Assembly: GCA_037952775.1 (NCBI GenBank)
Contig: JBANAY010000003.1
Coordinates: forward strand, 22,506,001 to 22,570,000
Length of the DNA: 64,000 bases
DNA from: Clonostachys chloroleuca
Taxonomy: Eukaryota; Ascomycota; Sordariomycetes; Hypocreales; Bionectriaceae
Reading direction: 5' to 3'
The notes under the pieces are model-generated. The model had not been told where the DNA came from. It saw only the letters and a list, made by a program, of their open reading frames with translations, and searched no databases. Shown here one piece after another: positions 44,016-55,995 of the stretch (positions are counted from its first letter, which is position 1; each line of letters begins with the position of its first letter). Both the position numbers and the translations under genes were made by a program.

Positions 44016-45117
44016 ATGGCTTCCATGCTTCTCAGATCCTGCTTCCGGCAATCGTACCACTTCTTACCCCAGACTCGTCTTCCCTGCCGTCAACACTCAA
44101 CACGCTTCATCACCACAATGTCTTCTCAAACTTGGAGTCGTCTCATTCGCTTCATCGACGATAATGGCAATGAGACCTTCGGCGAGCCTCTTGTAAAATC
44201 TGAGACTGAGCTCGAGCAGCTCCTCTCCAGTCAGAATCTCTATGCTACCGAGTTCAAGGGACAGTCCCCCACATCAGAACTCGTGAAGGGAGAGAAGGTC
44301 CACGTCAAGGCTATCCGTGACATCTTGACGCCCTCTGATGTACCTATAATCCGATGTATCGGTCTCAACTATATCAAGCACAGTACGCCATTTTCCCAAG
44401 ACCTTGAAACCCCATCTGCCTTACTTTGTACTAACGCTTTGTCAGTCAAGGAGGGCGGCCGCACTCCTCCCCTTACCCTTCTGTTTTCATCAAACCCTCT
44501 ACTAGTATTGCCGGCCACGTTGAGGATATCCCCATCCCTAAGGTTGCCCAAGATGGGACTGTCGATTATGAGGGTGAATTAGTAAGTGTTATCTCAATAC
44601 ATAAACCCTCAGAATTGCCGCAAGACTGACACTCCTTCAGGCCATTGTAATTGGCAAGACCGGCAAGAACATCAGCAAAGAGGATGCCCTCTCCCACGTT
44701 GCTGGCTACCTGGCCGCCAATGACGTCTCCGCCCGTGCCTGGCAGCGCGACCCCAAGAAGGCTGGCGGCGTCCCTCAATGGTGCTTTAGCAAGGGTTTCG
44801 ACAAGTTCGCACCTCTGAGTCCCATGATTGTTTCTCCAGCTGTGGTCGGAAATGCATCGGACCTCCACTTACAGACGTTCGTTAATGGCGAGGAGCGCCA
44901 AAACACTAGCACCGGCGATCTTCTGTTCGGCGTTGAAGCCATTGTCAGCTTCGTGAGCCAGGGAACCACCCTGGAAGCTGGTACCATCATTCTGACCGGA
45001 ACTCCCTCGGGCGTTGCTATGGGAATGAAGGAGCCCAAGTACCTGAACGATGGCGATGTTGTGGAGGTCAGCATCAGCAGCTTAGGGCGTGTAAAGAACA
45101 AGATGGCTTTCGAATAG
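44016..45117 (+). CDS. Fumarylpyruvate hydrolase (FAH family), frame break at 44469-44472
   Basis: Exons 44016-44382, 44446-44581 and 44641-45117. The N-terminal 34 residues (SMLLRSCFRQSYHFL, then RFITT) could be a mitochondrial presequence; the core starts at MSSQTWSRLIRFIDDNGN (44118). FAH motifs are clear: IRCIGLNYIKH, VDYEGELAIVIGKTGKNI, HVAGYLAANDVSARAWQRD, GVPQWCFSKGFDKFAPLSPM and TIILTGTPSGVAMG. In exon 2 the conserved KEGGRTPP is followed, one frame over, by PYPSVFIKPSTSIAGHVEDI. A C4 run (44469-44472) that should be C5 explains it. FAH-family enzymes cleave 3-acylpyruvates, and beside gentisate dioxygenase the expected reaction is fumarylpyruvate to fumarate plus pyruvate. The break is either a real lesion or an assembly error. 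Confidence 0.8.
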
Positions 45118-45214
45118 GTCAGGCCTGGTTGTAGATATAAGAATAAATATAGACTTTAGATAAATATTTCATCATTTGAATCATGAATAACTTTATGATA
45201 CATTAGTTTTGAAT

Positions 45215-47643
45215 TCAACCTTCATTGTTGAGAAGCTCCCAAGCCGCTTGCATATCATTCAGCCAGGTCAGATTATTCACATCAAAGTCAAGATACTGCA
45301 ACCCCATTTGATTTACATCTCCACTGCCGAAGGAAAATTCCTCTTCCATCTGTGGCCCAGTTAACTGGCCAAGAGTTTGTAACGACTGTTGGTTGGTATT
45401 CGTCTCGACCGCTTGTGTGCTTGGTCTAGGGGCCTCGGGTTGCTGGATTTTTGCAGAAAGCAATTGAAGCGCTGTCCCGCACCTCCTGGCAGATTGGCCA
45501 AACCTTTCATGATCTCTGAGAATTGACATGGCTTCACCCCATGTTTGGTTGAAGTCTGGTTCAGGGAGGACCTCGGGCCGTAACTTGGCGGCGATCAGTA
45601 CGGTTGCGGCCGTGTAAACGTAGTACACACGATACCACCACGCCGGTAGATATCCAATCGATCCATCGATCGCCTGATATTTGAGCAAGACTGATATTAT
45701 CTTCTGTGCTGTAGAAACGCACATGATTGCACATTCCTTCAGAGTCCGAACTTCCAGAGACTCTGTGCTCTGCACCAGCTCTCCTCCTTGGGAAGACAAG
45801 CAGAAAGACGCAAGTACGGGACGAAGGAGAAGAATGCGTGCATGGAGGAATCTATGCTGGGAGGTTAAGAAGAGATAGGAGGATATCGTAGATGACACAA
45901 CTTACCGGATATACAAGACAACAGCCTGTCGATGGGTCACTTGATCGCGGGGCTGAGAGTACGTCCATCTGAGCTGCCCCGGTAAGCCACGATCCCACTT
46001 ATCCAGCGCAGCATCAAATTGCATGACCATCCCCAAGTCCGTCTTGGTGTTATTCCCGCTACTCGAGTTACCTCCGTCGTTAAATGCAAGCACACTTTTA
46101 CATCGCGCTCCGTAATAAAGAGATTGGATGGTGCGGTGGATAAGTTCATATAGTTGAACAGATTTGACAAAGAAGGTGGCGTCTGTTGAGGACGAATCAA
46201 GAGCACCGGTGGCGGCCTCGGGTCCGTCTATAGACGTTACGGGTAGGGGCACAGTGGAAGCAACATAGGTAGAGATCATTGCCGGCCTTCCATGTGTGAC
46301 TGAAACCATTCTGGAGAGAGAGATAATCAGTGAATGTGCTCGATTCAATTTTCAAGGGCTTGAAGCTTACCGATCCATCAACACACAGCCATACCATATC
46401 CTCCGGAGTAATTCACGTTCTTTCGGATCAGAATGCTCTGCGGAAGTCTCACTCAAATGCAAGCCGATTCCCTGTGCGATACGAACAGCTGAGCCCACAA
46501 CCATCCATGTTTGATGTGGACGTTCAGTGCTTTGTAGATACTGGCTCGTCAGAAGCAAATACTGTAGAAGCTCGATGGATGCCGGTTCCCAAGTATTCAG
46601 AGGTAGCAGCCCTTGTGCCCGGTCAAAGTATACCCTGCTGGATTCCTCTCTCTGATTCGGGTCCTGAGACTCAATGAGCTGAGATGAGAGAGCAAATATC
46701 ACATTTAAGGACGCGAGAAATATCTGCTCGTCAATTGCGGTAGCTACACCGTCGAAGATGGCACGATATGATTTCTCCCATCTAGCCTTGTCTAAGAATG
46801 GGTAGAGTGGATCAACATATAGCCAGTACACCCCCAATAAATGGTCTGCCTGCCTGCGTGTTGGCAATACCTTGTAGGCATCAGTTATTGTATTTTGCGG
46901 AGTGGGCGTAGCTCCTTTGTAAGTCGGTAAAGGGGGTGCCTGGTTGGGAGGGACGGAGACTCCGTGGCCCAAGCGGGCATCGATTGCTTTTTTTATCTGT
47001 GTCGCGAAAGAGCCAGCGCTGCTGCTACCAAAATACTCCCGAGTGGTAGTTCCCTCGTCCACAACGGCGGTCATGGAGTCAATAACAGAAGGGCTGTGGG
47101 TGTGTACTGAAGCTGGTGCTCGGCTACCTGTCGAAAGCGCTCGAGGGGAACTATTATTACCCGGATCAGAGTCTTGAGCTTGGCGAGCTAGAGAAGCTCT
47201 CCTCGGTGTATCGACTACAACGGGCTGGGTTGGTCCAGCACGTCCGCCTCGATTTGAACCTGCAAACGCATTGGAGCTAGGTCTGCTGGGTGTGATAAAA
47301 GACTCTTGAGATTCGGATCCCGGTTCACCTTGTCGGGAACCTGCGATGGGCTTAGGGCCGGATGAAGTTGTAGATTGACTGTATTTACATGTGCCTTGCA
47401 AGGCCAGCTTTCTCGCACAGTTTCCACAAGCTACAAGTCATATTACATTAATTTCCGTTTGTTGAAGCCAAGACGGGCCAGAAGCTGGGTGAATGGACTA
47501 CGCTTGGCCCGGCGACAGGAGAACTCACAAGGACGTATGCCATCGCACTTCACTTTTCTGGTGCGGCATGTATCGCATGCCACGTCGATCTTGATTCGCT
47601 TGGGTCGTGGCTCACGGACTGGATCGTGCCCCAGGTCCGACAT
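45215..47643 (-). CDS. Zn2Cys6 transcription factor (fungal_trans domain)
   Basis: Exons 47529-47643, 46371-47430, 45906-46310 and 45215-45851 join in frame to 738 aa. The start at 47643 (MSDLGHDPVREPRPKRIKID) puts the zinc cluster near the N-terminus. An intron splits the cluster: VACDTCRTRKVKCDGIRP, then SCGNCARKLALQGTC, with six cysteines. A long Ser/Pro linker follows. The fungal_trans middle homology region has HLLGVYWLYVDPLYPFLDKA, LLTSQYLQSTERPHQTWMVV and the hallmark RRIWYGCVLMDRMVSVTHGR. The C-terminus is acidic and Gln/Asn-rich (activation-like). Its 3' end lies 97 bp from the hydrolase gene, convergent with it. Position suggests it regulates the gentisate cluster, as Otf1-type regulators do in Candida parapsilosis; this is inference. 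Confidence 0.85.
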
Positions 47644-47976
47644 AGCTGCTCGGAAGAGATCTCTGGGGAAACCCACCTGCCGGAATGGCAGAATTCGCGG
47701 AGGTAAGAGACATTTACACCAGTGTCTCGTCACTGATTAGCAGTCGAAGAATCCAGTCGGACCTCGGTCGGGACCCAGAGCTAGACCTAGCGGTTCCGAA
47801 AATGATACAATCCGATTGGTGATTGTCAAAACTCCACACTCCATTTGTGTCTCGGATCTCTCCCCGAAGATCTCCACCCAGCTCAAGTTGTAGCTTCACT
47901 TCTTCCATGTCACTCGGAGAAATTGGACCAAGCAATTTTGATAAACGAGAAGGACAATCTGCCATTTAGAGACTAT
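47644..47976. other. Intergenic
   Basis: Upstream of the regulator start. An 83-residue minus frame at 47714-47965 lacks any recognisable feature and is not called. Confidence 0.4.
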
Positions 47977-48539
47977 CTACTTCCGCATTTCCTCCCATTG
48001 TGATGCGCCTTCCGAAGGGCTCATCCATGTTGGGCGGTTTTTGACGAATAAATCGCTGTTTGGTTTGAGTTCCAAGCTGTTAAGCAGAAATTAGAAGCCA
48101 TACATCAATCGCGTGGGACAAGAAATGCACAAGTCCATACCCGGAATCTAGAATTGCAGTCCTGATAATGACGAATTTGCCCCTGGCCTGACTAGGGACT
48201 GTCCATACAGGTGAACCACAAGTCTTGCAGAAGGCCTTCTCCTTGGGAGAGCCGCTAGAAGTGTCATCCAGGGTATAGAAGGAGAGGTTTTCCTGCCCAG
48301 TGACTTGAACTTCATTTGTAGGGAACTTAGCAATCTGGGGCAAATGTAATAATGTTACTTAGCATCAATTTTGTCACAGGAAGGTATAGACTGTGTTCCT
48401 CTCAACTTACGACTTGGTTGGCGCCGCCTGCTCCCTTGCTGCAGTGAGTACAAAAACAGGAAAGCACAACGGCTGGCTCAGCATTGATGTTCAAACTAAC
48501 ACCGCCACAAAGGCAGCGTCCAGGATAAGGAGCCGGCAT
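47977..48539 (-). CDS. GFA/CENP-V family small zinc protein
   Basis: Exons 48411-48539, 48141-48334 and 47977-48076 join to 140 aa. It has the zinc-binding layout of the glutathione-dependent formaldehyde-activating (GFA) family: GRCLCGGVSLNINAEP, LSCFCTHCSKGAGG and KAFCKTCGSPVW supply the conserved cysteines of two zinc sites. The C-terminus is the usual LFVKNRPTWMSPSEGASQW. Members may bind glutathione adducts, but most fungal copies have no proven activity. It is divergent from the GH3 gene with about 400 bp between starts. Any functional link to that gene is unknown. Confidence 0.85.
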
Positions 48540-48941
48540 TCTGAGTTATGGATAAGGGGGTGTAAGTGGATCTGGGACAGTAAGAAGTGTTTAGTAAAAC
48601 CTCCTCGAGCGGCCCTTGTAGAATCACAGCAGACTATTTGTATAATGTATCAAGCTCCAGCTAGTTTCCCCAGCCGGATTGCTCTAAAACAGAAGCAATC
48701 CGTTATGGAAATGATAGCGCAACTGTGGTGGATACTGTGGATCTGCTCTCGGAGACATTGTCTCCTTTCGCGGAGTGTTCCCCGATGGCCAAGATCCGCC
48801 TTCGGGATGAGGCACATTTTCCCATTAATCCTTGCATCCCAAGTGTTAGGGAACCAGGCTGGATGACACATATGTAACGATACTTCCAGCGTAGTATAAG
48901 CCATTACTTACATTGATATTGATTGCTGTAACTTGATCAAA
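48540..48941. other. Divergent promoter of GFA and GH3 genes
   Basis: About 400 bp between two divergent starts. It contains a TTCCCCG element near 48778. Nothing else is recognised. Confidence 0.45.
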
Positions 48942-51586
48942 ATGGCTTCTACTGCGGACGTAGATGCCGTCCTTGGGACCTTGACCATCGAAGAAAAGGT
49001 AACGTGAAAACTTTCTGATGAGCAAATGGCTTTAATGCCGCGTCTAACTGAATGTTATGCATAGATATCTCTTTTAGCCGGAGCAAATTTTTCCAGTACT
49101 GCAGATGTGTTACCCAAGGGCGTCCCCTTTGTTAAGGTGTGTTATCAAACCTACACAATACATCCTCTTCCATTGACTCGCTGACTGAGGGGTCTTAGGC
49201 CGTAGATGGTCCCAATGGCGTACGGTCGGCAGCGATTGATGCCGATGTCCGTTCAGCATGCTTCCCAGCTGCTTGCTGTATTGCATCAACTTTCGATGCT
49301 GACATTGCACGGCAAATGGGTGAGGCGCTTGCCGAGGAAGCAATCCTCAAGGGAGCACACTGTGTTCTCGGACCGACTGTCTGCATTCACCGCCATCCAC
49401 TGGGTGGACGCAACTTTGAGAGCTTTAGCGAGGATCCCTTCCTTGCCGGCAAGTTGTCCTCTCAGATCATTTCCGGGCTCCAAAGTCAAGGCGTCTCGGC
49501 TACGATCAAGCATTTCGTGGCGAACGAGCAAGAGACAGCCAGAACGACAGTAAATGAAACAATCGGCCAGCGTGCGTTGAGAGAGATCTATCTCAAGCCG
49601 TTTGAGATAGCTGTAAGATCGGCCAATCCTTGGGCTATAATGACCGCTTACAATCTGGTCAATGGCGAACACTGTGACTCGCATCAACAACTTCTCCAAA
49701 ATGTTCTGAGGGGTGAATGGGGCTGGGACGGTCTCGTCATGAGCGATTGGGGTGGCACCAACTCCGTTTCTGATGCTCTGATTGCCGGCCTTGACCTTGA
49801 GATGCCTGGGCCTCCTCGGATACGAAAGATACCAGCCGTGCTTAAAGCCCTTGAAAATGGGGAAATTTCTGAGGACACCATCAACTCGCGAGCCAAATCC
49901 GTCCTGAAATGGGTATACAAACTGAAATCTCTCGAGAAACACGGCTCCAAGGATATTGTGGCCAATAAGCCTGAACACAGAACGTTTATTCGGGATGCTG
50001 CTGCAAAAGGCATGGTTCTCTTGAAGAACAACAACAACATTCTCCCTCTCACGAAGGACAAGGTGCGAGGCAAGAAGATCGCCTTGATCGGCTTTGCTAA
50101 AGACGCCATGGCACACGGAGGCGGCAGCGCAAGTGTGAACTCATACTACAAGGTGACACCGTGGGAAGCTCTACATGCTACTCTAGGAGACTCCGTAGAG
50201 TTTACCTTTTCTAAAGGTGCTCATAAAGAGCGTCTTTTACCACCACTCACCAAAGACGATAAAAGCTGTGGAACTGTTGTTGGTCTCGACGGAAGCGCTG
50301 GATTCTCTCGACTGCTCTTTGAGAGTGGCAAAGCTGAGCCTGTGTCCACCAGTCACGGCTACCCCAGGTCAGCTTATTCTCCCCTTGGATCCCAGGAATC
50401 TCTGAACAGAGCATTGGAAATTGTTGGTGATTTTGTTCCCTCCGAGACGGGCGTGCACTACATCGCCTGCTCTGGACTTGGACCGACCAAGGTTAGTATT
50501 GACGGGGAAGTGATCTTTCAGCAGAGTGGCAACTGTTCTGATCCAATGGGTTCGCTGTTCTTGGCAGCGCCTGAGCCCGAGATCAAGCACTCTTTCGAGA
50601 AGGGTCGTAAATACCGTCTGCGCATCCAAAGCGACCCGCCTGCAAATATCGGACTTGAGATTCTTGAAGGGCGGAGCGGCGTACGTCTCGGGTTTTCACT
50701 GGAGTCGGATCATGAGGCAGACTTGGAAGGCGATGCGGTGCAGGTAGCCAAGGATGCCGACTATGCGATCGTCTTCACAGGCCATGACCCGCAATGGGAA
50801 ACAGAGGGCCGGGACCAAGACTCCTTTAATCTTCCCCGGCAGCAGAATTCTCTTGTGTCCGCAGTGGCAGCTGCGAACAGCAAAACGATTGTGGTGAACT
50901 CGACAGGTGTTGCAATCTCCATGCCGTGGCTTGATAGTGTCCAGGGACTGGTCCAGGCCTGGTTTGGTGGCCAAGAGTGCGGGAATGCCATTGCAGATAT
51001 CTTGACTGGCGTCGCCAACCCTGAAGGCCGGCTCCCTGTAAGCTTTCCAAGAAATATCGAGGACGCTCCCGCGTATGGAAACTTCCCTGGTACCACAGTT
51101 GATGGTAGATTGGAGGTGACATATGCTGAAGGAGTCTTCGTTGGATATCGACATTACGACCGTGTGGAATCAAGCAAATTAAACTTTGCATTCGGTTACG
51201 GCCTGTCTTACACGTCATTCAACTATGGAAAGATGCAAGTTGAGCCAGCTGAGGGAAGGGATAATGGCTTTTCCGTCAATTTGAATGTGAAGAATACTGG
51301 AGAGTTGGCTGGAGGAAGTCTTGTACAAGTGTACGTTGGACAAGCATCTCAATCCTCGGATCACCCAATCAAGTCCTTGGTCGCATTTCAAAAAGTACGG
51401 CTGAGCCCCGGAGAAGAGAGAAACGTTAGTCTCTCAGTTCACACCAAAGACTTTGCCTACTTCGACGAGGAGAGCAGCAAGTGGGTTGTGGATGGAGGAG
51501 AGTATTCGTTCTTCTTGTGCTCATCTGCTGCGGATGTTCTGCAAACTGTACCGGTGGCTGTGAAAGGGCAAACATTTGCCCCTTAA
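48942..51586 (+). CDS. GH3 beta-glucosidase, intracellular
   Basis: Exons 48942-48998, 49065-49136 and 49199-51586 give 838 aa. The protein starts MASTADVDAVLGTLTIEEK and has no signal peptide, so it acts inside the cell on imported glycosides. The GH3 N-terminal barrel shows ISLLAGANFSSTAD, AVDGPNGVRS, CIHRHPLGGRNFESFSEDP, ATIKHFVANEQE and MSDWGGTNS with the nucleophile Asp. The second GH3 domain (GMVLLKNNNNILPLTKD, TEGRDQDSFNLPRQQ) is interrupted by a PA14-like insert (ETGVHYIACSGLGPTKVSID). The C-terminal fibronectin-III-like domain ends the protein. All conserved positions that I can see are intact. It fits a sugar-utilisation block with the transporter and oxidoreductases downstream. Confidence 0.9.
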
Positions 51587-51739
51587 GACTAGCAATCATT
51601 GAAATATTATGATATAATTAGTACAGTTAGATTTCGGTTAAACTTCATCTAGTTCATTTTTGTAATGTCTTTTGACCAGTCTGGTCAATGAGATATTCTA
51701 TCAGTACTTTTTTCCTCTAGTTGTCTAAATTGCTTTATT

Positions 51740-52972
51740 CTAATTTCCAGAGGCTATCTCAGACTTGTACCTATCTTCTCCAGCCTTTAAGATCATGCGG
51801 AATAGTTCTATATCCTGACGAGCGTCTTGCGCACTGGTCTTGGGTGTTTTGTTGTTAACAGCACAGTTGTAGAGCTCCAGCATCTCCAATGTGTAAGGAT
51901 CTTCGTACGTCCTGCGAATCGTGCGCTCCTGGAAGCCCGACTCCCCATCCTTTTCCCGGATAGTCATGGTTACAGGAAGACCCTTGACGTACGGAGAGTC
52001 GTAATTGATACGAACAATTTTGTCCGCGGAATATACTTCAATGTGGGCATCGAACTGAGGAACATTGGTGAGCCCCGATTCATATGACACCGGGAAATCA
52101 TTGTACTGGAAAAGGACACTAAAAATCCCTGGTAGGGTCAGGATAGCGCCAGCTACACCCTGAGGCATTCCGAGAATCTCGCGCATGGCGGAAAGATCAT
52201 GGGTACCTAGGCTAGAAGAAGAGGGGAAAACGTCAGCCTGTTTGGTTCTGGCCATAGATTTACTCCAGGGTTTAGTAACTTACGCTCCGAGTACACGTAG
52301 CATTCTCATAGACTTGGGTGTGACGGGAACATCAAATTCATGCTTCAGAGCCTGCTCGTAGATGTCGTTCTCGCGGCGGACACGATCCTGACCATCGGCT
52401 TCAGAGAAATCGGTAAATCTCTGCGGGAACATGGCGGACTGTTCAACAAAGATTGAGTTGGGCCCAATGATGTCCCTGACCCGGGCGAATTTGATCTGAT
52501 CCATGCCTCCCACCTCTTTTACAGCTTCGAGGAACGCGGTGGCGTATCGACGCATTGTTCCCACGAAAACCTTGCCCTTGGAGCTTTTCTCAACCTCAAT
52601 GAGCCTATCCAAGTCACGGAAGCAGAGAGCAGCAGGCTTCTCAATCAGACAATACTTGTCATTTTGCAAGGCAAGAATACCATGCTCGACATGGTATGCA
52701 TCGGCATTGGCGATGAGGACGATGTCCACCTCCGGAGAGGAGCATAGTTCCACTGGGTCCGTGGTTGTATGAGGGGTACCGCCCTGGACTTTTCCAGCGC
52801 AGTAGGCGAGAGACTGCTTTGAGATATCGCAAAGATATGTGGTGCGGAAGCGGTGAGCCAAGGCATTGATATTGGGGATATGTGCAACTTGGGAGATTTC
52901 ACCACAACCGATAATACCAACACGCAAGATGCGGCTCCCGTCATTGGGTAATGTTTGATTGTTGGCTGCCAT
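51740..52972 (-). CDS. Gfo/Idh/MocA family NAD(P)-dependent oxidoreductase
   Basis: Exons 52284-52972 and 51740-52211 (intron 72 bp) give 386 aa. The Rossmann motif GIIGCGEISQVAHIPNI (GxGxxS) and the family EKP motif (YCLIEKPAALCFRD) are clear. The C-terminal half is the usual beta-sheet substrate domain (PVSYESGLTNVPQFDAHIEV). Members oxidise or reduce sugars, polyols or related compounds with NAD(P). Convergent with the GH3 gene (153 bp apart) and divergent from the sugar transporter. Together these suggest one sugar pathway in which a freed sugar is imported, hydrolysed and oxidised. Confidence 0.85.
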
Positions 52973-53550
52973 AATGTGATCTGACTTTTCAATTTCTCGG
53001 AAAGGTGAATCTGCTTTCTTCCGGGTATCAGAAACCGAGTTCGAGACTCACAGTTAAAGAAATCTTGTCATGGAGAAGGGACGGATAAAACCCCATGATG
53101 TTGGCATATTTCTGGGGAGCTTAGAACTATTAACTGACTAGTGTCAGCTGGAATGCAAGATCCATGACCCGCGACTCCCCGTCGCAGATACTCCCATCTA
53201 GATCCTTGGCTAGCTGGTTGTGGTCTCCACATACCGACAGACCCCGATGGCAATTTCGAACCGACACTCCCCGGGCTCCTCTCCGCCACGTGATCCATGG
53301 AATGTTGCTTCCGCGAGTCGTATCCCGAGCCTCTCCACAACTCCCCACGGGGTTCCAAAGTTTGCTTTTCTTGCATGAGCGTGAATAATGGGTGGGTGAG
53401 GCATACCTTCATCGAGAGTGTATATAGCCTGCAACATCCCGTCACCTATGGCTTTATCCCACTGTCGATCACACAGAGATTGAACCACCAGGAAGAATAA
53501 ACTGGACAGCAAACACAAGCTCTGGGAAGTTTTGTTTTATTTTAACCTAG
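52973..53550. promoter_or_regulatory. Divergent promoter of oxidoreductase and sugar transporter
   Basis: About 580 bp shared by two divergent starts. It carries ACTCCCCG at 53174-53181 and 53266-53273 and ACTCCCCA at 53340-53347. On the opposite strand the last two include CCGGGG and GTGGGG, matching the carbon-repressor CreA consensus SYGGRG. Carbon catabolite control is likely by inference. Confidence 0.45.
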
Positions 53551-55396
53551 ATGAAAATGGGTATCTTTTCTGGAAAAAGGGAGGCCGAGCTGGCCGTCGG
53601 CAAAGACCTTGCTCAGGTGTGTAGATCTTTCTTTCTACTTCTTGTTCCTACTGGGAGTCATTGATCGCTTACTGACAGTTTGTTTGATCCAGGTCCTGCC
53701 CGAAAATCCCAAGCCATGGTACTTGACATGGCATATTGTCAAACTGAATCTATGCCTTCTGGTTCCCTTGATATCTTCGGCGTCGGTCGGATACGATGGT
53801 ATGCTTCCCACGAACAATACAGACCAAAAATGAAACCCCGATGTTGACATCAGCCAATACTAGGGTCTATGATGAACGGGCTGCAAACTTTACCTCAATG
53901 GCGACAATACTTCGGGAATCCAGAGGGAGCATTGCTTGGCTTGATGAACTCCGTATATCCTTTGGGAAAGGTGGTTTCCATGTTCGTGGTCTCGTATCTG
54001 TGCGATCGATGGGGGCGAAAGCTCCCAATCATCATTGGCCTCGTCACTTGCATTGCCTTCGCGATTCTGCAGGGTCTTTCGAACAACCTTCACAGTTTCA
54101 TCATTGCGCGCGCTTTTCTGGGCTTCTTTACAAGTTTTCTTTCCCAGCCAAGTCCCATCATCGTGGCTGAGCTTGCATACCCGACACAGCGAGGAAAGAT
54201 CACCGCACTTTATAACACCTTCTTCGTAAGTAGCCTAAGTCCGTGGGCTCTAGTTAACCAAAGAGAAATGCTAAGGCTCACCCGCCCACAGTACTTTGGT
54301 GCCATCTTTGCTGCATGGTGTACATTTGGAACATTCAAGATTGAATCAACGTGGAGTTGGAGAATCCCCTCGCTTTTGCAGGGAGCTATCCCATTCTGCC
54401 AGCTTCTGGGAGTATTTTTCCTCCCCGAGTCCCCAAGGTTCGTTTACGTATCGCCAGTTGTTATTTCAGGTCCTAACAATCATTAGATGGCTTGTTTCAC
54501 GCGGTCGCAAAGAAGAAGCTCGAAAGATTCTCACCGAATACCACGGCGGCGGCGACGTCAACTCACCATTGGTCGACTTCGAAATGCGAGAAATTGAGAA
54601 GGTCCTTGAAGAGGAGGCTGAAACTCTGTCCGGGGTTTCGTGGATCGAGCTCGTCCGGACACCTGCCAACAGGAAACGAACGCTCATTGCTGTCATCGTT
54701 GGATGGTTTGCCCAGTGGAATGGAGTCGGAGTGGTATCCTATTACTTGACCCTTGTGCTCAATACCATTGGTATAACAAGTGTCAAGGACCAAACTCTCA
54801 TCAACGGCTTGCTGCAAATCTTCAACTGGCTTGTGGCCACGTTCCTTGGAGCACTCATGGTGGACCGCCTTGGTCGCCGTTTCTTGTTCCTTCTTTCTAC
54901 CGCCGGCATGTTGGTGGCCTATGTAATCTGGACTGGCCTTACAGCACACTTTGTTCAGTCTCATAGCGAGGCTACAGGGCGCGCGGTCGTCGCCTTCATC
55001 TTCATCTACTATCTCTTTTACGATATCGCCTGGAGTCCGCTGCTCCAAGCCTACTCGGTTGAAATCTTCCCTTACACGTTGCGAGCACGCGGACTGTCCG
55101 CGACATATGTTGCTTCTTTCGTCGGTCTAATTGTGGGCAATCAGGTTAACCCTATCGCGATGAAGGCAATCGCGTGGAAGTACTACATTGTCTTCTGCTG
55201 CATCCTTGCGGCTTTGATTGTCGTTATCTATTTCCTGTTCCCAGAGACAAAGGGGCACACTCTTGAGGAAATCAGAGAGATCTTTGAGGGCAAGTCCGAG
55301 AATGATGACAAGCTGGGTAGGGTTGAATCCGCAGTTGATGAGGATCAGCGTGGACAAAAGAAGGGGACCGTCAAGCAGGTTGAGATCCGACCATGA
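53551..55396 (+). CDS. MFS sugar transporter (lactose permease/hexose-type)
   Basis: Exons 53551-53616, 53693-53798, 53864-54225, 54292-54437 and 54487-55396 give 529 aa in one frame. Twelve-TM sugar porter signatures are present: SVGYDGSMMNGLQ, DRWGRKLPIIIG after TM2, PESPRWLVSRGRKEEARK after TM6, VDRLGRRFLFLL, WSPLLQAYSVEIFPYTLRAR and FPETKGHTLEEIREIF. The sequence is closest in feel to fungal lactose permease/alpha-glucoside porters, but the substrate cannot be fixed. Proton symport across the plasma membrane is expected. The oxidoreductase gene is divergent. Confidence 0.9.
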
Positions 55397-55995
55397 AATA
55401 GTAGATACGGAAAGATTGAGGAGAGGATTGAATGACGTGACTCGTGGTAATGTCTCTAATTTCACAACAAGATCAAAACAGCCAATGTCACAAATGTATC
55501 AAAAGGTGATTTAATCGTGGAGCTCAAATGGCAACCAACAAATTTTACAACACCAAACATTTAGTTCCAATGCAAGGCAAATTACTTTGCAAATTACCTC
55601 TTCGTGAACAACCACTTCGCTTCCTAGAGCTTTCCTCCTGGGTGAGCCAGTGTTCCTCCTCGTGATAGACAAGGCGTGTAATAACATTCTGTCCAATTCC
55701 AAAGGGCCGGATGTTACCGCGGTCGCGTCTCTCGGTTGCAGGCCAGGGTTATCTAAAATGGCACTAATGGCTTATCCAGAGAGCTCTGGTCTTCTTGCAG
55801 TATGTGAGACATTTAGTCATGTTCGGTTAGACGCGCTGAAAGCGAGAAATACGAGTGGAACTTCAGCTCAATATCGTCCACGTGACCGCGTTTCAATTGC
55901 TCAACAAAATCACGATAAAACACAACTTCTGAGCGCGTCCTGAACTCAACGGACATACAAATCCACCATCTCATTTCTGTTTTTATGGTGGCATC
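55397..55995. other. Intergenic
   Basis: Between the sugar transporter and the F-box gene. Nothing recognised. Confidence 0.4.

Noticed and set aside
47714..47965. 83-residue minus frame between regulator and GFA gene
   Set aside because: No family resemblance; it probably lies in the 5' flank of the regulator.
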